From: Immundisolibacter sp049322795
Lineage (GTDB): Bacteria > Pseudomonadota > Gammaproteobacteria > Immundisolibacterales > Immundisolibacteraceae
NCBI GenBank assembly: GCA_049322795.1
Contig: JBMOQH010000015.1
Location: 1-64,000, forward strand
Direction of reading: 5' to 3'
DNA length: 64,000 nt
Part shown: positions 16,652-37,589 of the stretch, piece by piece
Numbering within the stretch: position 1 is the stretch's first letter
Layout of the letters: every line of letters starts with the position of its first letter
Made by a program: the position numbers and the translations under genes
Notes under the pieces: generated by a model
Told to the model about the DNA's origin: nothing
The model's database searches: none
The model's input: the letters and a program-made list of their open reading frames with translations, nothing else

Positions 16652-16918
16652 TCAGCGCGTCTTGCGGTCGGCCACGTGGCCGCGGTAGGTGCGGGTCGGC
16701 ACGAACTCGCCGAGCTTGTGCCCGACCATGTTCTCGTTGACCAACACCGGCACGTGCTGGCGGCCGTTGTGCACGGCGATGGTCAGGCCGATCATGTCCG
16801 GCAGCACCGTCGAGCGGCGCGACCAGGTCTTGATCGGCTTGCGGCTGCCGGCCGCCTGCTCCACCTTCTTCATCAGGTGCAGGTCGACGAACGGTCCCTT
16901 CTTTACGGATCTAGGCAC
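16652..16918 (-). CDS. rpsS: 30S ribosomal protein S19
   Basis: 88 aa from a GTG start (16916-16918). PRSVKKGPFVDLHLMKKV, then IKTWSRRSTVLPDMIG, and the C-terminal GHKLGEFVPTRTYRGH are diagnostic. It binds 16S rRNA in the 30S head with S13. It is 21 bases after rplB. Confidence 0.97.
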   Translation of the reverse strand: MPRSVKKGPFVDLHLMKKVEQAAGSRKPIKTWSRRSTVLPDMIGLTIAVHNGRQHVPVLVNENMVGHKLGEFVPTRTYRGHVADRKTR

Positions 16919-16939
16919 GAGTGTGGCTCCGTACTTGCC

Positions 16940-17767
16940 TTACTTGGCGCCGCGCCGGCGCACGATCTGGCCGGTGGTGCGCTTGTTCTTGCGGGTCTTG
17001 TAACCCTTGGTCGGCACACCCCAGGGGGTGACCGGGTGACGACCGCCGGAAGTGCGGCCCTCGCCACCCCCGTGCGGGTGATCGACGGGGTTCATGGCAA
17101 CGCCGCGCACCGTCGGACGCACGCCGCGCCAGCGCTTGGCGCCGGCCTTGCCGAGCGAACGCAGCGAATGCTCGCCGTTGCCGACCTCGCCCAGCGTTGC
17201 CCGGCAGTCGGCCGGGACGCGGCGAATTTCGCCCGATTTCAGGCGCAGCGTCACGTTGTCGCCCTCGCGCGCCAGCAGCTGCACCGAGGTGCCGGCGCTG
17301 CGTGCGATCTGCGCGCCCTTGCCAACCTTCAGCTCGACGCAGTGGATGGTGCTGCCGACCGGTATGTTGCGCAGCGGCAGCGTGTTGCCAGCCTCGATCG
17401 GTGCCTGCGCACCGGACATCAAGGCCGCACCGGCCGACACGCCCTTGGGCGCGATGATGTAGCGGCGCTCGCCGTCGGCGTAGACCAGCAGCGCCAGGTG
17501 CGCGCTGCGGTTCGGGTCATATTCCAGGCGCTCGACGCGCGCCGGGACGCCATCCTTGTCGCGGCGGAAATCGACCAGGCGGTAACGCTGCTTGTGACCA
17601 CCGCCCTGATGACGGGTGGTGACGCGCCCGACACTGTTGCGGCCACCGGCGCGATGCTTGATCTCGACCAGCGGAGCGTACGGGGCGCCCTTGTGCAGCT
17701 CGGGCGTCACCACGCTCACGACGAAGCGGCGACCCGGCGACGTTGGTTTTCTCTTGACGACTGTCAT
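16940..17767 (-). CDS. rplB: 50S ribosomal protein L2
   Basis: 275 aa (E. coli 273). It begins MTVVKRKPTSPGRRFVV; the SH3/OB core has GGRNSVGRVTTRHQGGGHK. The C-terminal NPVDHPHGGGEGR holds the conserved histidine near the peptidyl transferase centre. It ends VRRRGAK. It is one of the primary 23S rRNA binders. It follows rplW by 30 bases. Confidence 0.98.
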   Translation of the reverse strand: MTVVKRKPTSPGRRFVVSVVTPELHKGAPYAPLVEIKHRAGGRNSVGRVTTRHQGGGHKQRYRLVDFRRDKDGVPARVERLEYDPNRSAHLALLVYADGERRYIIAPKGVSAGAALMSGAQAPIEAGNTLPLRNIPVGSTIHCVELKVGKGAQIARSAGTSVQLLAREGDNVTLRLKSGEIRRVPADCRATLGEVGNGEHSLRSLGKAGAKRWRGVRPTVRGVAMNPVDHPHGGGEGRTSGGRHPVTPWGVPTKGYKTRKNKRTTGQIVRRRGAK

Positions 17768-17797
17768 GATGCTTTTCCAGCGGTCCTAGGGTGCGCC

Positions 17798-18082
17798 TCA
17801 GGCGACCCCGGTGAAGTCGATGTCGTGGCCGGGAGCCAACGTCACGTAACTTTTCTTCCAGTCCTTGCGGCGGCCCTGACGCTTGGTCTTGCCCTTCACA
17901 CGCAGCGTGCGCACGGCCTCGACCTTCACCGAAAAGGCGTGTTCGACGGCCGCGCGGATCTCGTCCTTGCTGGCGTCGAGCGCCACCCGGAACACGATCT
18001 GGCGGTGCTTCTCCGCCACCCGCGTCCCCTTCTCGGAAATGTGCGGGGCGCGGATGATGTCAAAAAGTTTCGCTTCGTTCAC
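17798..18082 (-). CDS. rplW: 50S ribosomal protein L23
   Basis: 94 aa from a GTG start (18080-18082) that overlaps the rplD stop (GTGA). It begins VNEAKLFDIIRAPHISEK, followed by VALDASKDEIRAAVEHAF and the loop VKGKTKRQGRRKDWKKSYV. It is the docking site for trigger factor and SRP at the tunnel exit. The frame extends upstream into rplD but only this start gives the family N-terminus. Confidence 0.96.
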   Translation of the reverse strand: MNEAKLFDIIRAPHISEKGTRVAEKHRQIVFRVALDASKDEIRAAVEHAFSVKVEAVRTLRVKGKTKRQGRRKDWKKSYVTLAPGHDIDFTGVA

Positions 18083-18699
18083 TGCAACCACTCCTCGACC
18101 GCGCGGGCGGCGTCGGCCGTCATCACCACGCGCTCGGCCCACACCAGGGCCAGCGGGTTGAGTTCCTGCACCTCGCAGGCTTCGACGCCCACCAGGTTGC
18201 GCGATGCCAGCGCAAGCTCCACCGACAGCTCGTCGACCACCAGCAACAGATGACCGGTGGGGATCTCCAGCTGCGACAGCCGACTCACCAGATCACGCGT
18301 CTTGACGCTGTCGAGTCCAAAGCTGTCGACCAGCTGCAGGCGGCCCAGGCGACGCAACTCGGAGAAAATGCCGCGCATGCCCGCGCGGTACATCTTCTTG
18401 TTGAGCTTCTGGCTGTAGTTCTCGCCACCGCCCGGGAACACCTTGCCACCCCCGCGCCACAGCGGGCTGCGGATGCTGCCGGCTCGTGCGCGACCGCTGC
18501 CCTTCTGTTTCCAGGGCTTGCGACCACCGCCGCGCACTTCGCGACGCGTCTTCTGCTTGGCATCGGCCTGACGGGCGTTGGCCATGAAGGCCACTACCAT
18601 CTGATGCACCAGGCCTTCGTTGAACGGCCGGTCGAACACGGCATCCGCGAGCTCAACGTTGCCGCCGGTGCCAATGACTGCGGTTACTGGCATTTCCAT
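18079..18699 (-). CDS. rplD: 50S ribosomal protein L4
   Basis: 206 aa. The extended loop that reaches the tunnel is visible as ADAKQKTRREVRGGGRKPWKQKGSG-type sequence, here starting near residue 47, followed by RAGSIRSPLWRGGG. In E. coli L4 represses its own operon through the S10 leader; here rpsJ lies 3 bases behind tuf, leaving no room for that leader. The start is one base after the rplC stop; a second in-frame ATG (MPVTAV) two codons later is also possible. Confidence 0.96.
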   Translation of the reverse strand: MEMPVTAVIGTGGNVELADAVFDRPFNEGLVHQMVVAFMANARQADAKQKTRREVRGGGRKPWKQKGSGRARAGSIRSPLWRGGGKVFPGGGENYSQKLNKKMYRAGMRGIFSELRRLGRLQLVDSFGLDSVKTRDLVSRLSQLEIPTGHLLLVVDELSVELALASRNLVGVEACEVQELNPLALVWAERVVMTADAARAVEEWLQ

Positions 18700-18700
18700 G

Positions 18701-19351
18701 TCACGCTCCCGCCTTCTTAGCCTTCACCAACGGGCGCACCACCAGCTCGCCACCCTGCGGGCCGGGCACCGCGCCCTTCACCAGCAGCAGGCCGCGCTCA
18801 GTGTCCACGCGCACCACTTCGAGATTGATCTGCGTGCGCTGCGCGTTGCCGTAATGGCCGGCCATCTTCTTGCCGGGGAACACGCGACCGGGGGTCTGGT
18901 TCTGGCCAATCGAGCCCGGCGCGCGGTGCGACAGCGAGTTGCCGTGCGTGGCATCGCCACCGCCGAAACCCCAGCGGCGCACCGTGCCGGTGAAGCCGCG
19001 GCCGCGCGTCACGCCGGTCACGCTGACCTTCTGACCGGCCTCGAACTGATCGACGCCCACGGTGTCACCCACCGCGAACTCGCCGGCGCCCGGCGCCAGA
19101 CGGAATTCGGTCAAGCTTTCGCCCGGCTCCACGCCAGCCTTGGCGTAGTGACCGGCCAACGCCTTGTCGACCAGCGCCGCGCGCTTGCTGCCGCGCGTCA
19201 CCTGCACGGCACTGTAGCCGTCCACGTCTGGGGTGCGGACCTGCACCACGCGGTTGCCGGACACGTCGATGACGGTGACCGGCACGCCGGCGCCTTCCGC
19301 CGTGAAAATGCGTGTCATGCCGCACTTGCGGCCTACCAAACCAATGGCCAT
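18701..19351 (-). CDS. rplC: 50S ribosomal protein L3
   Basis: 216 aa (E. coli 209). It starts MAIGLVGRKCGMTRIF, carries the TRGRGFTGTVRRWGF segment, and GSIGQNQTPGRVFPGKKMAG. The last segment holds the Gln methylated by PrmB in E. coli and contacts the peptidyl transferase region. It follows rpsJ by 83 bases, the longest gap inside the S10 section, in which I see no hairpin or promoter. Confidence 0.97.
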   Translation of the reverse strand: MAIGLVGRKCGMTRIFTAEGAGVPVTVIDVSGNRVVQVRTPDVDGYSAVQVTRGSKRAALVDKALAGHYAKAGVEPGESLTEFRLAPGAGEFAVGDTVGVDQFEAGQKVSVTGVTRGRGFTGTVRRWGFGGGDATHGNSLSHRAPGSIGQNQTPGRVFPGKKMAGHYGNAQRTQINLEVVRVDTERGLLLVKGAVPGPQGGELVVRPLVKAKKAGA

Positions 19352-19434
19352 TGCCAGGTTCCCTTATCTGTTATCTGGTGCCGGGGGTCTCGGTGGTGAC
19401 TGGCGCACCCCACACCCGCGGACTTACGGTCGAA

Positions 19435-19746
19435 TCAACTCAGCTTGATGTGCACGTCCACGCCGGCGGCCAGATCAAGATTCATCAGCGCGTCGACCGT
19501 CTTGTCGGTCGGGTCGATGATGTCCATCAACCGCTTGTGGGTACGGATCTCGAACTGGTCGCGCGAGTCCTTGTCCTTGTGCGGCGAGCGCAGCAGCGTG
19601 AAGCGCTCGATCTTCACCGGCAGCGGAATCGGCCCGTGCACGCGCGAACCGGTGCGCTTGGCGGTGTCGACGATCTCGCGGGCCGACTTGTCGATCAGCT
19701 GGTGCGAGAAGGACTTGAGGCGAATGCGGATTTTCTGCCCGGCCAT
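19435..19746 (-). CDS. rpsJ: 30S ribosomal protein S10 (NusE)
   Basis: 103 aa, the E. coli length. It begins MAGQKIRIRLKSFSHQLID and contains the exposed loop HGPIPLPVKIERFTLLRSPH that joins NusB in antitermination. It starts only 3 bases after the tuf stop, with the ribosome binding region inside the tuf end. The S10 section is therefore co-transcribed with the str genes rather than starting from its own leader. Confidence 0.97.
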   Translation of the reverse strand: MAGQKIRIRLKSFSHQLIDKSAREIVDTAKRTGSRVHGPIPLPVKIERFTLLRSPHKDKDSRDQFEIRTHKRLMDIIDPTDKTVDALMNLDLAAGVDVHIKLS

Positions 19747-19749
19747 GAC

Positions 19750-20940
<1,191 letters not shown>

Positions 20941-20978
20941 GACTCACACCTTCGCTTGTCGGACCCGTACGGCGGGAC

Positions 20979-23063
<2,085 letters not shown>

Positions 23064-23102
23064 GACTGGATACTCTGTCGAATCGGATTTGGATGCAGCC
23101 GC

Positions 23103-23573
23103 TTACCAGCGGTAGTGCGAGAAGGCCTTGTTGGCCTCGGCCATGCGGTGCGTGTCTTCACGCTTCTTCACCGCCGCGCCGCGGTTCTCGGCCGCGTCGC
23201 CGATCTCGCCCGCCAGGCGCAGGGCCATGGACTTCTCGCCGCGCTTGCGGGCGGCGTCGATCAGCCAGCGCATGGCCAGAGCCTGCTGGCGCGAGGGACG
23301 CACTTCGGTCGGCACCTGGTAGTTGGCACCACCGACCCGACGCGACTTGACCTCGACCAACGGGCCGATATTGGTCAGCGCCTGACGCACCTTGTCCAGC
23401 GGATCGGCGCCGGACTTCTCGCCCAGGCGATCGAGCGCGCCGTAGACGATCGCCTCGGCGACCGACTTCTTGCCGTCGTCCATGATCACGTTGATCAGCT
23501 TGGCCAACACCTTGTCGCCGAACTTCGGGTCCGGGAGGATGTCGCGCTTGGCTGGAACTCGTCGTCTCGACAT
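23103..23573 (-). CDS. rpsG: 30S ribosomal protein S7
   Basis: 156 aa, the common short form. It starts MSRRRVPAKRDILPDPKF, with VEVKSRRVGGANYQVPTEVRP as the mRNA-side hairpin, and ends ANKAFSHYRW. It is the primary assembly protein of the 30S head. It follows rpsL by 60 bases. Confidence 0.97.
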   Translation of the reverse strand: MSRRRVPAKRDILPDPKFGDKVLAKLINVIMDDGKKSVAEAIVYGALDRLGEKSGADPLDKVRQALTNIGPLVEVKSRRVGGANYQVPTEVRPSRQQALAMRWLIDAARKRGEKSMALRLAGEIGDAAENRGAAVKKREDTHRMAEANKAFSHYRW

Positions 23574-23633
23574 GGGCAGATCTCTGAATCAGGGAAGCTC
23601 ACCCGGCACCACGGCCGGGCCTTGGCGAATCGA

Positions 23634-24008
<375 letters not shown>

Positions 24009-24026
24009 GGAAAAATTCCTGGTCTC

Positions 24027-24068
24027 AAAAAGAAATTGACAGGCGGGGCGAAGAGCCCCGGCCTGTCA
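24027..24068 (-). terminator. Leader hairpin with U-run upstream of rpsL (possible attenuator)
   Basis: On the minus strand, arms TGACAGG/CCTGTCA and CGGGGC/GCCCCG pair around a TCTTC loop with one bulged C (24068 down to 24037), then ATTTCTTTTT follows (to 24027). It lies between the predicted promoter and the rpsL start at 24008, almost at the predicted transcript 5' end. It could attenuate str transcription or stop read-through from rpoC. Confidence 0.7.
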
Positions 24069-24078
24069 GGGGAGCGGA

Positions 24079-24107
24079 ATTCTAGGGACGACCCGGGGGG
24101 CTGTCAA
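24079..24107 (-). promoter_or_regulatory. Sigma-70-like promoter for rpsL-rpsG-fusA-tuf
   Basis: On the minus strand TTGACA (24107-24102), a 17-base spacer and TAGAAT (24084-24079) form a near-consensus promoter about 70 bases upstream of the rpsL start codon. Confidence 0.82.
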
Positions 24108-24167
24108 CCCGCTGCGGGCGTCATGTGTGTCGTTCGGCTGCGTGGCGCTTGCCGGCGCAGTGAACGC

Positions 24168-24231
24168 GTCAGGCCGCGCCTGACACACAGCACGCTTGGC
24201 GGCTCACCGGGGTCAGGCCCGGTGAGCCGCC
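24168..24231. repeat. G/C-rich hairpins after rpoC
   Basis: A 13-bp perfect stem (24198-24210 with 24219-24231) and a smaller 7-bp stem (24168-24174 with 24178-24184) lie between the rpoC stop and the rpsL promoter. Neither has a T-run, so they are not classical intrinsic terminators. They may protect the rpoBC 3' end or pause polymerase. The 236-base rpoC-rpsL gap holds these, the rpsL promoter and the leader hairpin, and no gene. Confidence 0.5.
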
Positions 24232-24244
24232 GCTTGGCTTGTGC

Positions 24245-28453
<4,209 letters not shown>

Positions 28454-28501
28454 GATCGTATCCCCGCTTCAGGTGACCGAAAACCGCAGTTCGGTACTGC
28501 C

Positions 28502-32578
<4,077 letters not shown>

Positions 32579-32838
32579 GGATCGCAGCCCCCAGAAACCG
32601 TTCAGATGTCGCTCAACAGCACGTCCGGCCGCGTGCCACGCAGCCGGCCGCCAGCACGCAAAGCGGCCTAAAAATCAGACAAAAGAAGACCCCGACGCGA
32701 TCCGGCCGGGCATATACACCGGCAACGCGCGCCTGGGGCCTTCCTTTGACTTGCAGTCGACCCCGGCCGGCGGGCGGCCGTCGATCGACTGCGCGGCGCG
32801 CCCGGCCGAGAACCCGGCCGGGCGCTGCGTGGCGAGGA
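32579..32838 (-). promoter_or_regulatory. rplL-rpoB intergenic region with strong hairpin
   Basis: An 11-bp stem GCGCCCGGCCG/CGGCCGGGCGC with a 6-base loop occupies 32798-32825, just after rplL. Further down the transcript (about 32670-32695) the RNA is U-rich (TCTTCTTTTGTCTGATTTTT on the minus strand). In E. coli this gap carries an attenuator and an RNase III site that set the ratio of L7/L12 to polymerase; a similar role is plausible here. I see no clear promoter and no gene. Confidence 0.45.
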
Positions 32839-33219
32839 TTACTTGACCTCGGCCGCCGCGCCCGCCTCGACCAGCTGCTTGACCACGTCCTCGGCCTCGG
32901 CCTTCGGCACGCCGGTCTTGATGGTGGCCGGCACGGCCTCCACCAGGTCCTTGGCTTCCTTCAGGCCCAGCCCGGTCAGGCCGCGCACCACCTTGATGAC
33001 GTTGACCTTGTTGTCGCCGAAGCTCGACATGACGACGTCGAACTCGGTGCGCTCCTCGACCGCCGGGCCGGCGTCGCCGCCCGCCACCGCCACCGGGGCC
33101 GCGGCGAAGGCCGCCGCGCTGACACCGAACTTCTCTTCCATCATGCCGATGAGGTCGACGATTTCCATCACCGTCATATTGGAAATCGCGTCGAGAATTT
33201 CTTCTTTGCTAACCGCCAT
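32839..33219 (-). CDS. rplL: 50S ribosomal protein L7/L12
   Basis: 126 aa. The N-terminal dimerisation helices (ISNMTVMEIVDLIGMMEEKFGV), an alanine-rich hinge (about 35-50) and the C-terminal factor-binding domain (KVNVIKVVRGLTGLGLKEAK, VEAVPATIKTGV) are all present. It is the flexible stalk that recruits translational GTPases. It is 65 bases after rplJ. Confidence 0.97.
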   Translation of the reverse strand: MAVSKEEILDAISNMTVMEIVDLIGMMEEKFGVSAAAFAAAPVAVAGGDAGPAVEERTEFDVVMSSFGDNKVNVIKVVRGLTGLGLKEAKDLVEAVPATIKTGVPKAEAEDVVKQLVEAGAAAEVK

Positions 33220-33284
33220 GGTCCTGACTCCTGGGAACGAAAACGAAAAAAATTAAAAAGCGCCGCGACCGAACCGGCCCGGCA

Positions 33285-33809
33285 TCAGCCCTGCTTCTGG
33301 TCGCGCACCGCCGCCACGGTGCGCACCAGCTTGCTGTGCGGGGCCGCCAGCGTGCGCACGAACTTGGCGATCGGCGCCTGCATCACGCCCATCAGCTGGG
33401 CGATGGCCTCGTCGCGGGTCGGCAGCTTCGCCACAGCGTCGAGATCCTCAGGCCGCAGCAGGCGGCCGGCAACGGCCACCAGGCGCACTTCGGCTTTCGG
33501 ATTCGCCTTGCGGAAATCGCGCACCATGCGCGCAGCCGAACCCGGCTCGCCGCGCGAGAACGCCACCATCAGCGGGCCGCGGGTCGCCTCGCGCACACAC
33601 TCAAAGCCGGTGCCCTCGACCGCCCGCCGCAGCAGGGTGTTCTTGACCACCTTCAAGTACACGTCCGCCTTGCGCGCCTCGCGCCGCAGGCCGGTTACCT
33701 GGGCGACGGTGAGACCGCTCAGTTCAAGCCCTACCAGCACCGGTGCGTTGGCCGCCACGGCGGCCACTTCGCTCACGATTGCCTGTTTTGTTTCAAGAAT
33801 GCTCGCCAC
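33285..33809 (-). CDS. rplJ: 50S ribosomal protein L10
   Basis: 174 aa from a GTG start (33807-33809). The N-terminal rRNA-binding part is seen as LETKQAIVSEV, LSGLTVAQVTGLRREARK and KNTLLRRAVEGT. The C-terminal helix carries the L7/L12 dimers. In E. coli L10 with L12 represses translation via a long rplJ leader. Here only 35 bases separate rplA from rplJ, so any such leader would have to lie inside rplA. Confidence 0.96.
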   Translation of the reverse strand: MASILETKQAIVSEVAAVAANAPVLVGLELSGLTVAQVTGLRREARKADVYLKVVKNTLLRRAVEGTGFECVREATRGPLMVAFSRGEPGSAARMVRDFRKANPKAEVRLVAVAGRLLRPEDLDAVAKLPTRDEAIAQLMGVMQAPIAKFVRTLAAPHSKLVRTVAAVRDQKQG

Positions 33810-33844
33810 GGCCAGATTCCTTTGTTTGACTGCGTGAAGCCGGC

Positions 33845-34537
33845 TTACTGGCTCAGACTCGCCAGATCAACCGACAGGCCGGGGCCCATGGTCGACGACA
33901 CGGTTACCTTGCGCAGATAAGCGCCCTTCGACGTGGCAGGCTTGAGCTTGTGCACGTCGGCCAACACCGCGGCGAGGTTCTCCTGCAGCGCCTCGACGGT
34001 GAACGAGGCACGACCGATGACACAGTGCACGATGCCGGCCTTGTCGGTGCGAAACCGCACCTGGCCCTTCTTCGCATTGCTGACGGCGGTGGCCACGTCC
34101 GGCGTCACCGTTCCGACTTTCGGGTTCGGCATCAGGCCACGCGGGCCGAGCAGCTGACCGAGCGTACCAACCACGCGCATGGCGTCCGGCGCGGCGATCA
34201 CGACGCTGAAGTCGATATCGCCACCGCGCATGCGCTCGGCGAGGTCTTCCATACCCACCGCGTCGGCACCCGCCGCTGTGGCCGCCTCGGCGGCCTGACC
34301 CTGCGCGAATACCGCGACCCGCGCCTTTTTGCCGGTGCCGTGCGGCAGCACGGTGGCACCGCGCACCACCTGGTCGGACTTGCGCGGGTCGACGCCGAGA
34401 TTCAGCGCCACATCGAGCGACTCGTCGAACTTGGCGGTCGCCGCTTCCTTCAGCAGCCCGAGCGCATCGGCCAGGGGCAGCAGACGGCGCCCCGCCAGAC
34501 GCGCGTCGATTTCACGCCGTCGCTTGCTGGCGGCCAT
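33845..34537 (-). CDS. rplA: 50S ribosomal protein L1
   Basis: 230 aa from the ATG at 34537, one base after the rplK stop; upstream residues in the same frame are not conserved. Typical segments are KFDESLDVALNLGVDPRKSDQ, LGPRGLMPNPKVGTVTPDV and the C-terminal SSTMGPGLSVD. It forms the L1 stalk and represses rplKA translation by mimicry in E. coli. Confidence 0.97.
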   Translation of the reverse strand: MAASKRRREIDARLAGRRLLPLADALGLLKEAATAKFDESLDVALNLGVDPRKSDQVVRGATVLPHGTGKKARVAVFAQGQAAEAATAAGADAVGMEDLAERMRGGDIDFSVVIAAPDAMRVVGTLGQLLGPRGLMPNPKVGTVTPDVATAVSNAKKGQVRFRTDKAGIVHCVIGRASFTVEALQENLAAVLADVHKLKPATSKGAYLRKVTVSSTMGPGLSVDLASLSQ

Positions 34538-34538
34538 G

Positions 34539-34970
34539 TCAGACACCCTCCACGGTAAGGCCCATGCTGCGCGCGCTACCGGCAATGGTGCGCAGCGCCG
34601 CTTCGAGATCCGCCGCCGTCAGGTCGGGCTCTTTGGCGCGCACGATTTCCTCGAGCTGCGCCCGGGTCACCGAGCCCACCTTGGTGGTGTTCGGATTCGA
34701 ACTGCCCTTGCCGATGCCCGCCGCCTTGCGCAGCAGCACCGAGGCCGGCGTGGTCTTCTTGATGAAGGTGAAGCTGCGGTCTTCGTAGACCGTGATCACC
34801 ACCGGCACCGGCAAGCCCGGCTCCAGGGAGGCCGTGTCGGCGTTGAACGCCTTGCAGAACTCCATGATGTTCACGCCGCGCTGGCCGAGCGCCGGACCGA
34901 CCGGCGGGCTTGGGTTGGCCTGCCCGGCCTTCACCTGCAGCTTGATGTACGCAGTGACTTTTTTTGCCAT
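34539..34970 (-). CDS. rplK: 50S ribosomal protein L11
   Basis: 143 aa (E. coli 142). It starts MAKKVTAYIKLQVKAGQANPSPPVG, with GLGKGSSNPNTTKVG-type sequence (here GIGKGSSNPNTTKVG) and the C-terminal IAGSARSMGLTVEG. It belongs to the GTPase-associated centre and is needed for RelA activation. It lies 64 bases after nusG; a GCCCC/GGGGC mini-hairpin (35019-35032) is the only structure seen in that gap. Confidence 0.97.
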   Translation of the reverse strand: MAKKVTAYIKLQVKAGQANPSPPVGPALGQRGVNIMEFCKAFNADTASLEPGLPVPVVITVYEDRSFTFIKKTTPASVLLRKAAGIGKGSSNPNTTKVGSVTRAQLEEIVRAKEPDLTAADLEAALRTIAGSARSMGLTVEGV

Positions 34971-35034
34971 GTCGAATGTCCAGTTGACGGGTCAGACGCC
35001 GTATGGCTCCCCGCTGCTGCCCCTTTCGGGGCGG

Positions 35035-35568
35035 CTAAGCTTTCTCTACCTGGGAGAAATCCAGTTCGACCGGCGTGGACCGGCCAAAAATCATGACCGA
35101 TACGTTCAATCGGTTCTTCTCGTAATTGACGTGTTCCACGACACCATTGAAATCGTTGAACGGGCCATCGGCCACGCGCACCATCTCGCCGACCTCGAAC
35201 AGCACCTTCGGGCGCGGCTTGTCCTGCCCCTCGCGCACGCGGCTGAGGATTTCGTCCGCCTCGCGCTCGGTGATCGGCGCCGGCTTGTCGGCGGTGCCGC
35301 CGATGAAACCCAGCACGCGCGGCACGCTGCGCACCAGGTGCCAGGTCTCCTCGTCCATTTCCATCTGCACCAGCACATAGCCGGGGAAGAACTTGCGCTC
35401 GCTGGAGCGCTTCTGGCCGTCCTTCATCTCGACCACTTCCTCGGTCGGGACCAGGATGTCGCCGAAGCGATCCTCCAGGCCGGCGCGCGCGATACGCTCC
35501 TTGAGCGTGCGCTGCACCGTTTTTTCGTAGCCCGAGTAGGCGTGCACCACGTACCAACGCATCGCCAT
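35035..35568 (-). CDS. nusG: Transcription termination/antitermination protein NusG
   Basis: 177 aa. The NGN domain begins RWYVVHAYSGYEKTVQ and contains KFFPGYVLVQMEM. The KOW domain begins about residue 120 (VLFEVGEMVRVADGPFNDF). It binds polymerase, Rho and S10. It starts 3 bases after secE. The second ATG (MRWYVV) two codons in is an equally possible start. Confidence 0.97.
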   Translation of the reverse strand: MAMRWYVVHAYSGYEKTVQRTLKERIARAGLEDRFGDILVPTEEVVEMKDGQKRSSERKFFPGYVLVQMEMDEETWHLVRSVPRVLGFIGGTADKPAPITEREADEILSRVREGQDKPRPKVLFEVGEMVRVADGPFNDFNGVVEHVNYEKNRLNVSVMIFGRSTPVELDFSQVEKA

Positions 35569-35571
35569 CGG

Positions 35572-35952
35572 TCAGCCTCCAAGACCCATGAAGCCCCCGA
35601 TCGCGAGGTTGATCAACCAGTCAAACAGCCACAGCATGAGGCCGACTACCACCGCCGCCAGAAACACCACACCCGTCGTTTGCAGCGTCTCGCGCCGGGT
35701 CGGCCAGATCACGCGCCGCACCTCGGCGCGCGAGTCCTTCAGGAACCCCCACAGCCGTGCGCCGGGACCACTGCGCGCGGCGAGCGCCAGCGCCATGAAC
35801 ACACCGGCCAGCACCGCCGCCACACGCAGCACCTGCGCCTGGTCCGACAGGGCATAGAAACCCACTATGCCGGCCACAAGCACGGCTGCGGCCAGACCCA
35901 GCTTCAATCGATCCGCAAAGCCTTGCCTGGCGACCGGCGCATTGACTGCCAT
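35572..35952 (-). CDS. secE: Protein translocase subunit SecE
   Basis: 126 aa, the three-helix form found in E. coli. Hydrophobic segments lie near 18-38, 45-62 and 98-122. The conserved amphipathic part FLKDSRAEVRRVIWPTRRETLQT precedes the third helix. The ATG at 35952 was chosen because the upstream extension runs into the tRNA-Trp region. It is 45 bases after tRNA-Trp in the classic tuf-trpT-secE-nusG order. Confidence 0.95.
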   Translation of the reverse strand: MAVNAPVARQGFADRLKLGLAAAVLVAGIVGFYALSDQAQVLRVAAVLAGVFMALALAARSGPGARLWGFLKDSRAEVRRVIWPTRRETLQTTGVVFLAAVVVGLMLWLFDWLINLAIGGFMGLGG

Positions 35953-35997
35953 GTTCGTGAGCCTTACAAGAACCTTGCTGAAAACCTGAGCCGGGAA

Positions 35998-36073
35998 TGG
36001 CAGGCCAGGAGGGAATCGAACCCCCAACCTGCGGTTTTGGAGACCGCCGCTCTGCCGATTGAGCTACTGGCCT
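35998..36073 (-). tRNA. tRNA-Trp (anticodon CCA)
   Basis: 76 bases, read on the minus strand. The acceptor AGGCCAG pairs with CTGGCCT, with discriminator G and encoded CCA. The anticodon stem GCGGT/ACCGC encloses a loop with CCA, and GGTTCGATT forms the T arm. It is placed between tuf and secE as in many proteobacteria. Confidence 0.97.
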
Positions 36074-36112
36074 GTACCGTGCAACCCCCGGCTTGCCGTT
36101 GCCGGCTCGCCC

Positions 36113-37303
<1,191 letters not shown>

Positions 37304-37360
37304 GCCCTAACCTCGTCTGGACTTGAACGGATGCCGACCCTGCGGCGCTGAAAAACCAAC

Positions 37361-37436
<76 letters not shown>

Positions 37437-37454
37437 GTTCGTACCCGGTAACAA

Positions 37455-37528
37455 TGGAGCGGGTGATGGGAATCGAACCCACGCTATCAGCTTGGAAGGC
37501 TGAAGTTCTACCATTGAACTACACCCGC
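37455..37528 (-). tRNA. tRNA-Gly (anticodon TCC)
   Basis: 74 bases on the minus strand. Acceptor GCGGGTG/CACCCGC, encoded CCA, anticodon stem TCAGC/GCTGA with loop CTTCCAA. It lies 18 bases before tRNA-Thr. Confidence 0.97.
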
Positions 37529-37589
37529 ACCGGCACCTCACCGGCGCCGAAAATCGCTGCAAAAACAGCCAGTCACGGGAAGATCCAAA

